From DATHAP01 sp963762865 (GTDB lineage: Bacteria > Actinomycetota > Actinomycetes > JACCUZ01): a DNA stretch of 64,000 nucleotides. The notes under the pieces are model-generated. The model saw only the letters and a list, made by a program, of their open reading frames with translations, was not told the DNA's origin and ran no database searches. The stretch's first letter is position 1. Every line of letters begins with the position of its first letter. Below, piece after piece: positions 42,931-51,322 of this stretch. The position numbers and the translations under genes are program-made. The stretch is from NCBI GenBank assembly GCA_963762865.1, contig CAVXNC010000025.1, positions 1 to 64,000 on the forward strand, written 5' to 3'.

Positions 42931-43864
42931 CGGCGAATACCTCGCCGACCTGCTGCCCGCCGCCGAGCAGCGGGGTCGTGGCCTGATCGGCGAGGACCGG
43001 CGCGTCCACGCCGAGGGCGCGCAGGGCGGCAGCCATCACCGGGGGCCGGGCGCGCTGGCTGCCGTCCTCGATCTTGAGCGCCACCGCGCGTCCGTCCGGG
43101 AGGGCGGCGGCGTAGACGCCCTCGGCGCCGTCCTTCGCGATCAGCCCGGGCACGCCGGCGATCAGCGCGGTCACGTCGCGGCGGGTGCCGCCGAGCCACT
43201 GCGGGTGCCGGCGGATCGCGGCCGCCACCCGGTGCTCCGGCGTGCCCTCCGGCGCGGTCGCGACGGTCGCGAAGGCCCGGGCGAGCCCGGTCAGGGACAG
43301 CGCGAAGAGCGGTGCGCCGCAGCCGTCGACCCCGGTGGCCGCCACCTTCTCGCCCGTCAGCCGCTCGACCGTCGCCCGCAGTGCCTGCTGCAGCGGGTGT
43401 TCGGCGGCGAGGTAGCTGTCGGTCGGCCAGTCGTTGGTCACGCAGGTGGCGAGCATCGCGGCGTGCTTGCCGGAGCAGTTCATGACGAGCGGCTGGGGAG
43501 TCCCGCCGTTGGCGACGTACCGGATCTTCTCGACCTCGTCGACCGGCAGGTCGGGGGGCGTCTGGAGGTCGCGCTCGGAGAGCCCGCAGGACGCGAGGAC
43601 GCGGCGCACCCCGTCGAGGTGGAAGTCCTCGCCGGAGTGGCTCGCCGACGCGAGCGCGAGCAGCTCGCCGTCGAGGTCCAGGCCGGCCTCCAGCATGCCG
43701 ACGGCCTGCAGCGGCTTGTTCGACGACCGCGGGAAGACCGGGACGTCGACGTCGCCGAGGTCCAGCACCCGGGTGCCGTCGGCGGCCAGGGCCACCAGGC
43801 TCCCGTGGTGGCGGCCCTCGAGGAAGCCGGAGCGGACGACCTCGGCCAGCGGTACGGAGCTCAG
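42923..43864 (-). CDS. Asparaginase, thermolabile (Rhizobium AnsA-like) type
   Basis: Hydrolyses L-asparagine to aspartate and ammonia. Conserved pieces are LAEVVRSGFLEGRHHGSLVAL at the N-terminus, FPRSSNKPLQAVGMLEAGL, ALASASHSGEDFH, LVMNCSGKHAAMLATC and GVDGCGAPLFALSL, the SxSHSGE and CSGKHAAML motifs of this class. The first in-frame GTG (43795) would delete the conserved N-terminus. The only start that keeps it is CTG 43864, whose CTGA overlaps the stop of the RsiG gene. The length would then be 313 aa, close to normal. It may be co-translated with its neighbours. Confidence 0.8.
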   Translation of the reverse strand: MSSVPLAEVVRSGFLEGRHHGSLVALAADGTRVLDLGDVDVPVFPRSSNKPLQAVGMLEAGLDLDGELLALASASHSGEDFHLDGVRRVLASCGLSERDLQTPPDLPVDEVEKIRYVANGGTPQPLVMNCSGKHAAMLATCVTNDWPTDSYLAAEHPLQQALRATVERLTGEKVAATGVDGCGAPLFALSLTGLARAFATVATAPEGTPEHRVAAAIRRHPQWLGGTRRDVTALIAGVPGLIAKDGAEGVYAAALPDGRAVALKIEDGSQRARPPVMAAALRALGVDAPVLADQATTPLLGGGQQVGEVFAVV

Positions 43865-44427
43865 CGCTCTGCCAGCAGGTCGTCGACGCTGGCCGAGCCG
43901 CTCTTGTACCGCTCGGCGACCTCGGTGGTCAGCCGGTCCATGACCTGCTGCACCCGGTGCCGCTCCTCGGACACGGAGTGCTCGAAGGTCTCCAGCCGGG
44001 CCAGCGACTCGCGCAGCTCCTCGTCGGAGCGGCCGGTGACGTCGGAGATCCCGACGTCGGCGATGATCTGCTCGACGAGCCGGCGGTGCTCGTCGACGCG
44101 CGACGGCTCGACCCGGAGGAAGCGGCCGAGACCGTGGTCGCTGCGGGCGGAGTCACCCAGGACCTGCGCCAGGTGGTCGACGACCTCCTCGCCGGCGGTC
44201 GCCTCACCCCCGGCGCGGCGGGCCAGCTCGGCGCGCAGGATGTCGGTGCGGCCCTGCAGCATCCGGCGGACGTAGGAGAGGTCGGCCTCCTCCTGCTCGG
44301 CCTCGCGTCGGCGCTCGCGCAGCTCGGTGATGTCGAGGTCGGTCAACCCCTCGGCGAAGCCCTCGGCGAGGACGCGGTCGATGCGACGCCGACCGTTGGG
44401 GTAGGGCGTCGTGGGCGTCTCGCTCAT
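43861..44427 (-). CDS. rsiG: RsiG-like anti-sigma factor with two c-di-GMP-binding motifs
   Basis: 188 aa, mostly two long helices forming a coiled coil. Both carry the RsiG signature E(x3)S(x2)R(x3)Q(x3)D exactly: Glu47, Ser51, Arg54, Gln58, Asp62 in the first, and Glu149, Ser153, Arg156, Gln160, Asp164 in the second. In Streptomyces these motifs bind a c-di-GMP dimer and RsiG then holds the sigma factor WhiG. The sigma partner is not in this window. It is followed with overlap by the asparaginase gene. The C-terminal RYKSGSASVDDLLAER is the expected tail. Confidence 0.85.
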   Translation of the reverse strand: MSETPTTPYPNGRRRIDRVLAEGFAEGLTDLDITELRERRREAEQEEADLSYVRRMLQGRTDILRAELARRAGGEATAGEEVVDHLAQVLGDSARSDHGLGRFLRVEPSRVDEHRRLVEQIIADVGISDVTGRSDEELRESLARLETFEHSVSEERHRVQQVMDRLTTEVAERYKSGSASVDDLLAER

Positions 44428-44467
44428 CAGGGGTCTCCGTCGGTGCAGCTGCGCGGGCTAGACCACT

Positions 44468-45316
44468 CTAGGCAGTCCGGGCGGGTCGGCGGTCCTTGAC
44501 CGCCAACATCGTCCGGGCACCGTCGGGCGACATCGGCGGGCGCTGGGCCAGCCGGGCCAGCTCGGCGGCCCGGGCCACGAGCTCCTCGTTGCCGGTCACC
44601 GGGCGGCGCCGGGCGAACGTCAGCGTGTCCTCCATGCCCACCCGGAGGTGGCCGCCGGCCGACAGGGCGGCGAGCGCGACCGGGAGGCTGGTCCGTCCGA
44701 TGCCGGTCGCCGACCAGGAGCAGCCGGCCGGGAGGGCCTGGACGGCGGCGACCAGCGCCGCCGCGGTCCCCGGCATGCCGCCGGGCACGCCCATCACGAG
44801 GTCGCAGTGGACCTGCCCGCCGTAGGGAGCGCCGTACGTGTCCAGCAGCCGGTGCAGTGCGGCGACGTGGCCCAGGTCGAAGAGCTCGAACTCCGGCACG
44901 ACCTCGGCGGCCTGGGTGCGCTGGTAGAGCTCGGCCATGAAAGGCCAGGGGTTCTGGAAGACGTCGTCGCCGAAGTTGGTGGTGCCGCAGGTCAGCGAGC
45001 ACGAGTCCGGCTCGGCGTCGAGCACCCGGAGCCGGTCCTCGAAGGGGTCGGTGACCGCCCCGCCGGTGCTCAGCTGGACGACCATGGTGGTGGCCTCGCG
45101 GAGCGCCTCCACGGTGGCCCGGAGCCTGCCCAGGTCGAGCGTGGGTCGGGTGTCAGCGCCGCGGACGTGCACGTGGACCAGGCCGGCGCCGGCGGCCTCG
45201 CAGGCCCTGGCCTCGGCGACCAGCTCGTCCAGCGTGACCGGCAGGGCCGGTACGTCCGCCTTCGCGGTCTCTGCCCCGGTCGGGGCCACGGTGATCAGGG
45301 TCTCGGCAGCGCTCAC
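44468..45316 (-). CDS. BKACE-family beta-keto acid cleavage enzyme (DUF849)
   Basis: 282 aa with the BKACE TIM barrel: LITVAPTGAETAKADVPALPVTLDELVAEARACEAAGAGLVHVHVRG (metal His pair HVHVR), then CSLTCGTTNFGDDVF, EFELFDLGHVAALHRLLD and HLRVGMEDTLTF. These enzymes split a beta-keto acid with acetyl-CoA in the presence of Zn2+; 3-keto-5-aminohexanoate in lysine fermentation is the founding example. The substrate here is unknown. The gene lies 40 bp before rsiG on the same strand. Confidence 0.85.
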   Translation of the reverse strand: MSAAETLITVAPTGAETAKADVPALPVTLDELVAEARACEAAGAGLVHVHVRGADTRPTLDLGRLRATVEALREATTMVVQLSTGGAVTDPFEDRLRVLDAEPDSCSLTCGTTNFGDDVFQNPWPFMAELYQRTQAAEVVPEFELFDLGHVAALHRLLDTYGAPYGGQVHCDLVMGVPGGMPGTAAALVAAVQALPAGCSWSATGIGRTSLPVALAALSAGGHLRVGMEDTLTFARRRPVTGNEELVARAAELARLAQRPPMSPDGARTMLAVKDRRPARTA

Positions 45317-45515
45317 GGCCGCATCGTGCCACCCGGGCGGCAGTCCTCAAAGCCGGTCGAGAACCTGGTGCTGACAGCCCGCTCAACAAGCGGGGATCAC
45401 CTGCCGATGCCATGTAGACGCCGGGTGGCGGTCGGCACCTGCACAGCGGGCCGGCCGGACCCGCGGCCGCACCATGCATGCCGTGCCGAGCCAACGATCC
45501 GGGAAGGAGGATTCC

Positions 45516-47963
45516 GTGCCCGAGGGTGCCCTCCTCACCAACACCGTCGAGGCTGCGCTCGTCGACCTGGCCGCCTCCCGGGCCACCGGCTGCCTGGTCG
45601 TGCGCGACCAGGAGGGCGACGAGGCCGAGGTCTACCTCCGCGACGGCGAGGTCTACGCGGTGATGGTCCCCGGCCGCCGGGTGATGCTCGGCGTCCGGCT
45701 GATGTCCTCCGGCGCGCTCACCCCGGAGGCCCTGGCCGAGGCGCTGGAGATCCAGCGGACCGAGCTGCAGGGCTGGCGACTGGGCGAGCTCCTGGTCCAC
45801 CTGGGCTACGTCGAGCTGACGGTCGTCGAGGAGTTCGTGGTCGAGCACCTCAAGGACGCGCTGGCCGACCTGTTCGGCTGGCCGGTGAGCGCCTGGAAGT
45901 TCCGGAAGAACAAGAAGACCCGCCAGGACGTCGCCCCGCCGACCGCCGTGGCCGACCTCCTGGACGACCTGCGCGACCGGGCCACCACCTGGGAGCAGAT
46001 CCTCGCCGCCATCGGTGGCCCCGACGGCGTCCCGGTGCTGGACTCGGGCACGCCCTCCGACGACGTGCCGCTCGGCCCCAACGAGTGGGCACTGCTCTGC
46101 AAGATCGACGCCGAGCGCACCGTGGCCGAGCTGGCCGCCGAGTGCGGCTTCACCCTCTTCGAGGCCGGCCAGGTGGTCTCCCGGCTGACCGAGGCCGGGC
46201 TGGTCGCGGTGCCGGGCGTGCCCGTCACCGAGCCCGCCACCGAGGTCGACGTCGAGGACGTGTCGGACCCGGAGCCCCTTGACGAGGCCGGCAGCGAGCT
46301 GGTCCTCCCGATGGTCGAGGCCGCCGAGGCCGAGGCCCGCGAGGCGGCCGAGCTGGCCGAGGCGGAGGCCGAGCGGTCCGCCGCCGAGCGGGAGCAGGCG
46401 GAGGCCGAGCGCGCTGCCGCCGAGCGGGCCATCGAGCAGACCGCCATCGAGCAGGCCGAGCACGACAAGCGGGCCGCCGCTGAGCAGGCCGAGCGCGCCG
46501 CCGCCGAACAGGGTGCCGCCGAGCGGGCTGCCGCCGAGCAGGCCGAGCACGACGAGCAGGTGCGGGTCGCGTCCGAGCAGAAGCGGCTGCGCGAGGCCGA
46601 GATCCTGCACAAGGAGCTGGAGGCACTGGCCTCCCGGGAGGCGGCTGCGCGCCAGGAGAGGGCCGAGGCTCGCAAGAAGGCCCGCGAGGAGGAGGCGGAG
46701 CGCGTCCGGGCCGCCGAGGGTGCGGCCGAGCGCGCCGCCGCCGAGGAGCAGGCCTGGGTCGACCACGCCGCGTGGATCGCCGACGAGCGGCTGCGCGCCG
46801 AGACCGCCGCCTGGGCAGAGCACGCCGAGCGGCTGGCCGCCGAACGCGCCGCCGCCGAGGAGCCCGCCTGGGCCGACCACGCCCAGTGGCTCGAGCAGCA
46901 GCGCCGCGCCGCCGAGGAGCAGGCCTGGGCCGACCACGCCGCGTGGATCGCCGACGAGCGGCTGCGCGCCGAGACCGCCGCCTGGGCAGAGCACGCCGAG
47001 CGGCTGGCCGCCGAACGCGCCGCCGCCGAGGAGCCCGCCTGGGCCGACCACGCCCAGTGGCTCGAGCAGCAGCGCCGCGCCGCCGAGGAGCAGGCCTGGG
47101 CCGACCACGCAGACTGGACCGCGGCCCGCGAGGCCGAGGCCGCTCGCCTAGCGGCGGAGGCCGAGGCAGAGGCCGAGCGGCTCGCCGCCCGGGCCGAGGC
47201 CGAGCGCCAGGCCGCTGCCCGCGACCAGGCCGAGCGCGAGCTCGCCGCCGAGGCCGAGCGGCGCGTCCAGGAGCAGGCCGAGCGCGCCGCGGCAGCCGAG
47301 GCCGAGCGGATCGCCCGGGCGGACGCCGAGCGCCGCGAGCGCGAGGAGGCCGACCGACTGGCCGCCGAGGCCGCGGAGGCGATCGCCGCCGACGAGGCTG
47401 CCAAGGTGGCCGCCGAGCACGACGCGGAGGCCCGCCGCCAGGCCGGTCTCGAGCTGGCCCGGTTCACCGCGCAGGAGCAGGAGCGGCAGTCGAGCGAGGC
47501 GCAGGCCCAGGTCGTCGCCGAGCAGGAGCAGGCGGCCCGGGCGGCAGCCGAGCGCGCCGCGGAGCAGCCGGCAGCGGCGCCCGACGACCGTACGGACGAC
47601 AAGGCGTCCGCCGCCGACGTCGCGGCAGGTGCGGCGCGCGCCGCGCAGGCCGCCAGCATGCTCACCGAGCTGAACCGCGACATGCCCGCGCAGGCCGCAG
47701 CTGCCGTCGAGGCCCCCGCGCCCGCCGCTCAGCCCGAGCGTGTCACCGCGACGGCCGACGACGAGCCGGCCGACGAGGGGCCCGCGCCGATGGTGGAGCG
47801 GGACCATGCGGACACCGCGATGCTGCTCCGGGAGCTCTCCAGCCTCGGCTTCGACGAGGAGGACGACCGGCCGAGCACGCCGCCGCCCACACCGGTGCAC
47901 CGCCCCGCCCCGTCCGCGCACGACAGCAAGAAGAAGCGCAAGGGGCTCTTCGGCCGGGGCTGA
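45516..47963 (+). CDS. DUF4388 protein with long Ala/Glu coiled coil and internal duplication
   Basis: 815 aa from GTG 45516, which has AAGGAGG six bases upstream. The N-terminal 110 residues are a DUF4388-like domain (LVDLAASRATGCLVVRDQEGDEAEVYLRDGEVYAVMVPGRR). A winged-helix-like segment follows near 185-235 (LLCKIDAERTVAELAAECGFTLFEAGQVVSRLTEAGLV). Residues 265-700 are an Ala/Glu/Arg heptad-rich coiled coil. A 57-residue unit (171 bp) is repeated twice almost identically from residue 410. The tail is acidic then Pro-rich and ends KKKRKGLFGRG. DUF4388 occurs in gliding, polarity and signalling proteins. It is probably a scaffold protein. Confidence 0.72.
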   Translation: MPEGALLTNTVEAALVDLAASRATGCLVVRDQEGDEAEVYLRDGEVYAVMVPGRRVMLGVRLMSSGALTPEALAEALEIQRTELQGWRLGELLVHLGYVELTVVEEFVVEHLKDALADLFGWPVSAWKFRKNKKTRQDVAPPTAVADLLDDLRDRATTWEQILAAIGGPDGVPVLDSGTPSDDVPLGPNEWALLCKIDAERTVAELAAECGFTLFEAGQVVSRLTEAGLVAVPGVPVTEPATEVDVEDVSDPEPLDEAGSELVLPMVEAAEAEAREAAELAEAEAERSAAEREQAEAERAAAERAIEQTAIEQAEHDKRAAAEQAERAAAEQGAAERAAAEQAEHDEQVRVASEQKRLREAEILHKELEALASREAAARQERAEARKKAREEEAERVRAAEGAAERAAAEEQAWVDHAAWIADERLRAETAAWAEHAERLAAERAAAEEPAWADHAQWLEQQRRAAEEQAWADHAAWIADERLRAETAAWAEHAERLAAERAAAEEPAWADHAQWLEQQRRAAEEQAWADHADWTAAREAEAARLAAEAEAEAERLAARAEAERQAAARDQAERELAAEAERRVQEQAERAAAAEAERIARADAERREREEADRLAAEAAEAIAADEAAKVAAEHDAEARRQAGLELARFTAQEQERQSSEAQAQVVAEQEQAARAAAERAAEQPAAAPDDRTDDKASAADVAAGAARAAQAASMLTELNRDMPAQAAAAVEAPAPAAQPERVTATADDEPADEGPAPMVERDHADTAMLLRELSSLGFDEEDDRPSTPPPTPVHRPAPSAHDSKKKRKGLFGRG
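46743..47109. repeat. Tandem 171-bp in-frame duplication
   Basis: The unit at 46743-46913 is repeated at 46914-47084 with about one visible base difference (a Val codon becomes Ala), and the first 25 bp of a third copy follow. Within each unit are shorter related modules built on W-x-(D/E)-HA-x-W. The near identity, in a region where silent changes should accumulate, means a recent duplication or active gene conversion. Confidence 0.85.
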
Positions 47964-48016
47964 GCCGCGCCGTCCCGCCTACGGGAGCCCGGCCAGCCGT
48001 CCGGCAGCATGGCCGG

Positions 48017-48442
<426 letters not shown>

Positions 48443-48460
48443 CCCCTGGCCGGCGACGGG

Positions 48461-49399
48461 TCAGGCGGGGACCAGGACCTCCTGGCTGGCCGCGACGCCG
48501 CCGGCGACACCGACGACGAGGTCCGCGTCCGCGGGGGTCGACCGCTTGACGACAGCCAGCGCGATCGGGCCGAGCTCGTAGTGCCGCGCGCTGCTCGTCA
48601 CGCGACCGATGTCGCGCCCGTCGAGCACCACCGGCTCACCGGTGGCCGGGAGGACGGAGTCGGAGCCGTCGAGGTGCAGGAGTACGAGGCGGCGAGGTGG
48701 CCGGCCGAGGTTCTGCACCCGGGCGACGGTCTCCTGGCCCCGGTAGCAGCCCTTGTCGAGGTGCACGGCCGACGGGATCCAGCCGACCTCGTGCGGGATC
48801 GTGCGGTGGTCGGTCTCCAGCCCGAAGCGCGGGCGGCCGGCTGCGACGCGGAGCGCCTCCAGGGCCAGGACCCCGGCCAGCTCGCCGGCCAGGTGGTCGG
48901 ACAGCTCCTCGCGACGTACGAACGACTCGACCCCCTCGGGGACGCGCCGCGACACCACACCGGGCACCGCGTCGGGCCGGAGCACCAGGGCATGGGTCGA
49001 CGTGAGGTCCTCGACCTCGACCTTGGACCAGAAGCGCATCGAGTCGAGGAACCGCACCAGCTCCTCGGCGGTCCCCGGCTCGACGTGCAGCCAGGTCGAC
49101 TCGCCGTCGTCGACGAGGGACATCGCGTGCTCGACGTGCCCGTGCGGCGAGAGCAGCAGCGCCTCGGTCGCGTCGCCGACGGCCAGGTGCTCGAGGTCCT
49201 GCGAGGTGAGCGAGTGCAGCCAGGTCAGCCGGTCGGGCCCGGTGACGCGCACCACTGGGCGGTGCGACAGGTCGACGGAGGCCAGGCCCTCGACCAGCTG
49301 ACGCTGCTCGCGGTAGGGATCGCCGTAGTGCGCGGCCACCCCCTCGTCGGGCGGGTCGGCGGCGACGGCACCGGGACGAGCAAGGAGGGGGCTGGTCAC
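48461..49399 (-). CDS. ygfZ: YgfZ/GcvT-like folate-binding protein
   Basis: Helps iron-sulfur cluster assembly or repair using tetrahydrofolate. 312 aa from GTG 49399: VTSPLLARPGAVAADPPDEG. The signature LDKGCYRGQETVARVQNLGRPPRRL contains KGCYxGQE with the Cys essential in E. coli YgfZ. Preceding parts (VDLSHRPVVRVTGPDRLTWLHSLTSQDLEHL) are the aminomethyltransferase-like fold. The start overlaps the Fur gene stop by 4 bp (GTGA). Confidence 0.88.
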   Translation of the reverse strand: MTSPLLARPGAVAADPPDEGVAAHYGDPYREQRQLVEGLASVDLSHRPVVRVTGPDRLTWLHSLTSQDLEHLAVGDATEALLLSPHGHVEHAMSLVDDGESTWLHVEPGTAEELVRFLDSMRFWSKVEVEDLTSTHALVLRPDAVPGVVSRRVPEGVESFVRREELSDHLAGELAGVLALEALRVAAGRPRFGLETDHRTIPHEVGWIPSAVHLDKGCYRGQETVARVQNLGRPPRRLVLLHLDGSDSVLPATGEPVVLDGRDIGRVTSSARHYELGPIALAVVKRSTPADADLVVGVAGGVAASQEVLVPA

Positions 49400-49821
49400 G
49401 CCGAGCACTCCCGGCACCGGCCGTAGATCGCGAAGTGGGCCACGTCTGTCTCGAACCCGTGCTGCTCCGAGAGTCTTCCCACCAGCGTCTCGGCGAGCGA
49501 CACCTCGGTCTCGGTCACCGAGCCGCAGTCGCGGCACACGAGGTGCAGGTGGTCGTCACCGGTGGCCGAGTGGTAGGTCGGAGCACCGTGCCCGAGGTGG
49601 GCGTGCGTGACGAGCCCGAGCTCCTCGAGCAGCTCGAGGGTCCGGTAGACGGTGGAGAGGTTCACGCCGCGCGCGGTGCGCTGCACCTCGGCGCAGATCT
49701 CGTCCGGCGTGCCGTGCTGCAGGGCGACGACCGCGTCGAGGACGAGCTGGCGCTGCGGCGTGATCCGGTATCCCTTCGCGCGCAGCGTCTCGTGCAGGTC
49801 CTGGTTGCCCGAAGTAGTCAC
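49396..49821 (-). CDS. Fur-family metalloregulator
   Basis: 141 aa. The winged helix is GYRITPQRQLVLDAVVALQHGTPDEICAEVQRTARGVNLSTVYRTLELLEELGLV. Metal-binding histidines lie in GDDHLHLVCRDCGSVTE, and structural Zn cysteines are CRDC and CREC. It could be Zur, Fur or a peroxide sensor; the residues alone do not decide. It is followed with overlap by ygfZ, which suggests a link to iron or iron-sulfur clusters. It lies 3 bp after the nitrobindin-like gene. Confidence 0.86.
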   Translation of the reverse strand: MTTSGNQDLHETLRAKGYRITPQRQLVLDAVVALQHGTPDEICAEVQRTARGVNLSTVYRTLELLEELGLVTHAHLGHGAPTYHSATGDDHLHLVCRDCGSVTETEVSLAETLVGRLSEQHGFETDVAHFAIYGRCRECSA

Positions 49822-49824
49822 GGG

Positions 49825-50316
49825 TCAGGCCCGCTCGAGGGTGGCGGACAGGTGCGGCTGGATGGGGTGGCCCATGGCCGCCATGTCGTAGGCCCACAGG
49901 AGCTTGCCCTCGACCAGGCCGTAGAGCCGGTGCCCGGCGGTGTACTCCTTGGCCGTCTGGGTGCGGGCGACGACGTCGGTCCGCAGCTCGATCTTCGCGC
50001 CGTCAGCCTCGCCGACGTAGATCTCGGCGAAGCCGGTCGGGTGGGCCAGGGTCAGCTCGATCGAGCCGTCTGCCTCGGGCCGCCAGTAGCCGGTCTCCTG
50101 GGCCAGTGGACGCACCTGGTTGCCGCCGTCGTCGAGCAGCCACGACCGGCTGAGGTGGTGGACGAAGGGCTTCCCGGGCAGCTCGGTGAAGGTCAGCTCC
50201 TGGCCGAACCGGAACTCCTCCACCGTCGGGTAGCCGCCGACGCCGACGCCTCGCCAGGTGCCGAGCAGCCATGAGACGGGGATGAGCTGCGGAGCCAGGT
50301 CCGCGCGGATCTCCAC
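49825..50316 (-). CDS. Nitrobindin-like FABP-family heme protein
   Basis: 163 aa, a ten-stranded beta barrel: PVSWLLGTWRGVGVGGYPTVEEFRFGQELTF contains the GxWxGxG signature. LAHPTGFAEIYVG and the C-terminal AAMGHPIQPHLSATLERA follow; the latter holds the His that ligates ferric heme in nitrobindins. Related proteins isomerise peroxynitrite or bind NO. GTG start at 50316, 2 bp after the stop of a tiny membrane-protein gene. Downstream are Fur and ygfZ on the same strand, a possible iron or heme-stress operon. Confidence 0.82.
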   Translation of the reverse strand: MEIRADLAPQLIPVSWLLGTWRGVGVGGYPTVEEFRFGQELTFTELPGKPFVHHLSRSWLLDDGGNQVRPLAQETGYWRPEADGSIELTLAHPTGFAEIYVGEADGAKIELRTDVVARTQTAKEYTAGHRLYGLVEGKLLWAYDMAAMGHPIQPHLSATLERA

Positions 50317-50318
50317 CG

Positions 50319-50453
50319 TCAGGACTCCCGCTCGCTGGGCCGGGCCGGCGGCGGCTCGGTGGCCGACCAGATCCGGCGGATCGCGAGCCCGGCGACCAGC
50401 GTCACGGCCGCGAAGGCAGCGACCAGGACGGCGACGACCAGGGCCTCCAGCAC
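50319..50453 (-). CDS. Small membrane protein (44 aa)
   Basis: GTG 50453 opens a frame with MLEALVVAVLVAAFAAVTLV, a single hydrophobic helix, then LAIRRIWSATEPPPARPSERES, a basic and Pro-rich cytoplasmic tail. Its stop lies 2 bp from the nitrobindin-like start, as in a translationally linked operon. The spacing and the clear helix make it likely to be real. Its role is unknown; it may anchor or regulate the heme protein next to it. Confidence 0.65.
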   Translation of the reverse strand: MLEALVVAVLVAAFAAVTLVAGLAIRRIWSATEPPPARPSERES

Positions 50454-50476
50454 CCTGCCGAGTCTACTGTGCGGAC

Positions 50477-50839
50477 ATGGCCCGGACCTTGGTCGTGAAG
50501 GCCACCGCCGGCGCCGAGGCGCCCGAGCGGTGCGCGCAGGCCTTCACCGTCGCGGCGACCGCGGTCGCCAGCGGTGTGCCGACCTCGTTGTGGCTGACCG
50601 GCGAGTCGACCTGGTACGCCCTCCCGGGCCGGGCTGCGGAGTTCGAGCTCGAGGGGTCGGCCCCGCTGACCGAGCTGCTGTCGACGGTGCTCGGCGCGGG
50701 CACCGTCACGGCCTGTTCGCAGTGCGCGGCCCGTCGGTCGATCACCGCTGCCGACGTGCTGCCCGGGGTCCGGATCGCCGGGGCGGCCGTGTTCGTGTCC
50801 GAGGCCCTGGCCGACGGCGCCCAGGCCCTCGTCTACTGA
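50477..50839 (+). CDS. DsrE-family protein
   Basis: 120 aa. MARTLVVKATAGAEAPERCAQAFTVAATAVASGVPTSLWLTGEST follows the DsrE/DsrF-like fold: strand, loop with ERCAQAF helix, strand, then FELEGSAPLTELLSTVLGAGTVTACSQCAARRSITAADVLPGVRIAGAAVFVSEAL. The CSQC pair (residues about 80-83) could carry a persulfide, as in sulfur relay proteins. It is divergent from the small membrane-protein gene by 23 bp. The sulfur acceptor is unknown. Confidence 0.8.
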   Translation: MARTLVVKATAGAEAPERCAQAFTVAATAVASGVPTSLWLTGESTWYALPGRAAEFELEGSAPLTELLSTVLGAGTVTACSQCAARRSITAADVLPGVRIAGAAVFVSEALADGAQALVY

Positions 50840-51002
50840 CCGTTCAGCAGAACGCGGTCCGGAGGCGCATTCGCCGGCTCGGACGCTGCTCGAAGCCGCT
50901 CCGATCCACAACCTGCCCGCGCGAGACATCAGCGCCGCCGGGGGCGTTCCCGCGGAAACGCCGGTGCAGAGGCAGAGCACACCAGGATCGGTCCCGCATG
51001 TC

Positions 51003-51059
51003 CATGATCGTGAGCAGGGATCGGTCACGACGCACGCTTGATGCCGCCTCACGATCATG
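51003..51059. repeat. 12-bp inverted repeat with 33-bp spacer
   Basis: CATGATCGTGAG at 51003-51014 is exactly complementary to CTCACGATCATG at 51048-51059. It could fold into a hairpin with a large loop, or be the ends of a small mobile element or a dyad regulator site. No coding function is seen. Confidence 0.65.
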
Positions 51060-51087
51060 AAAGTGGCTCTGTGTGGGCGTCCGCGGA

Positions 51088-51126
51088 GACGTTTCCGCGG
51101 CAGCGCTCGCGGCCAGAACGGCACCC
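51088..51126. repeat. Dispersed intergenic repeat, copy 5
   Basis: GACGTTTCCGCGG followed by GGCCAGAACGGCACC, the same order and near the same spacing as in the copy at 5314-5355, about 46 kb away. Here the second half of the palindrome (AAACG) has diverged. Confidence 0.55.
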
Positions 51127-51322
51127 CGGGCGCGACCGTCGAGCTGGTTCGCCCGCATGTCACCCAAGATCGTCCCCTGACAACACAGTGCGTCGGCGGC
51201 CGCCGAAGACTGCTGGCGCGCCGCGCTTGATGGCTCGCGCGTGCGTGCCTGGGACCGGGCCATCGTGTGGCCGGGCAACGATCTAGAAGCGGGAGCGGCC
51301 GTGGGCCCGCCGGTGCCGGCTG

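Larger units (their letters stand above)
50840..51322. other. Gene-free intergenic region with several repeats
   Basis: About 480 bp without a supportable gene between the DsrE and nuclease genes. It contains an imperfect CGTTcCCGCGGAAACG palindrome (50945-50960), a 12-bp inverted repeat (51003-51014 with 51048-51059) and a copy of the dispersed repeat (51088-51126). The open frames across it are Arg/Pro-rich shadows. Confidence 0.6.

Noticed and set aside
46743..47109. Tandem units considered as a CRISPR-like array
   Set aside because: No spacers; units are contiguous, in frame and coding.
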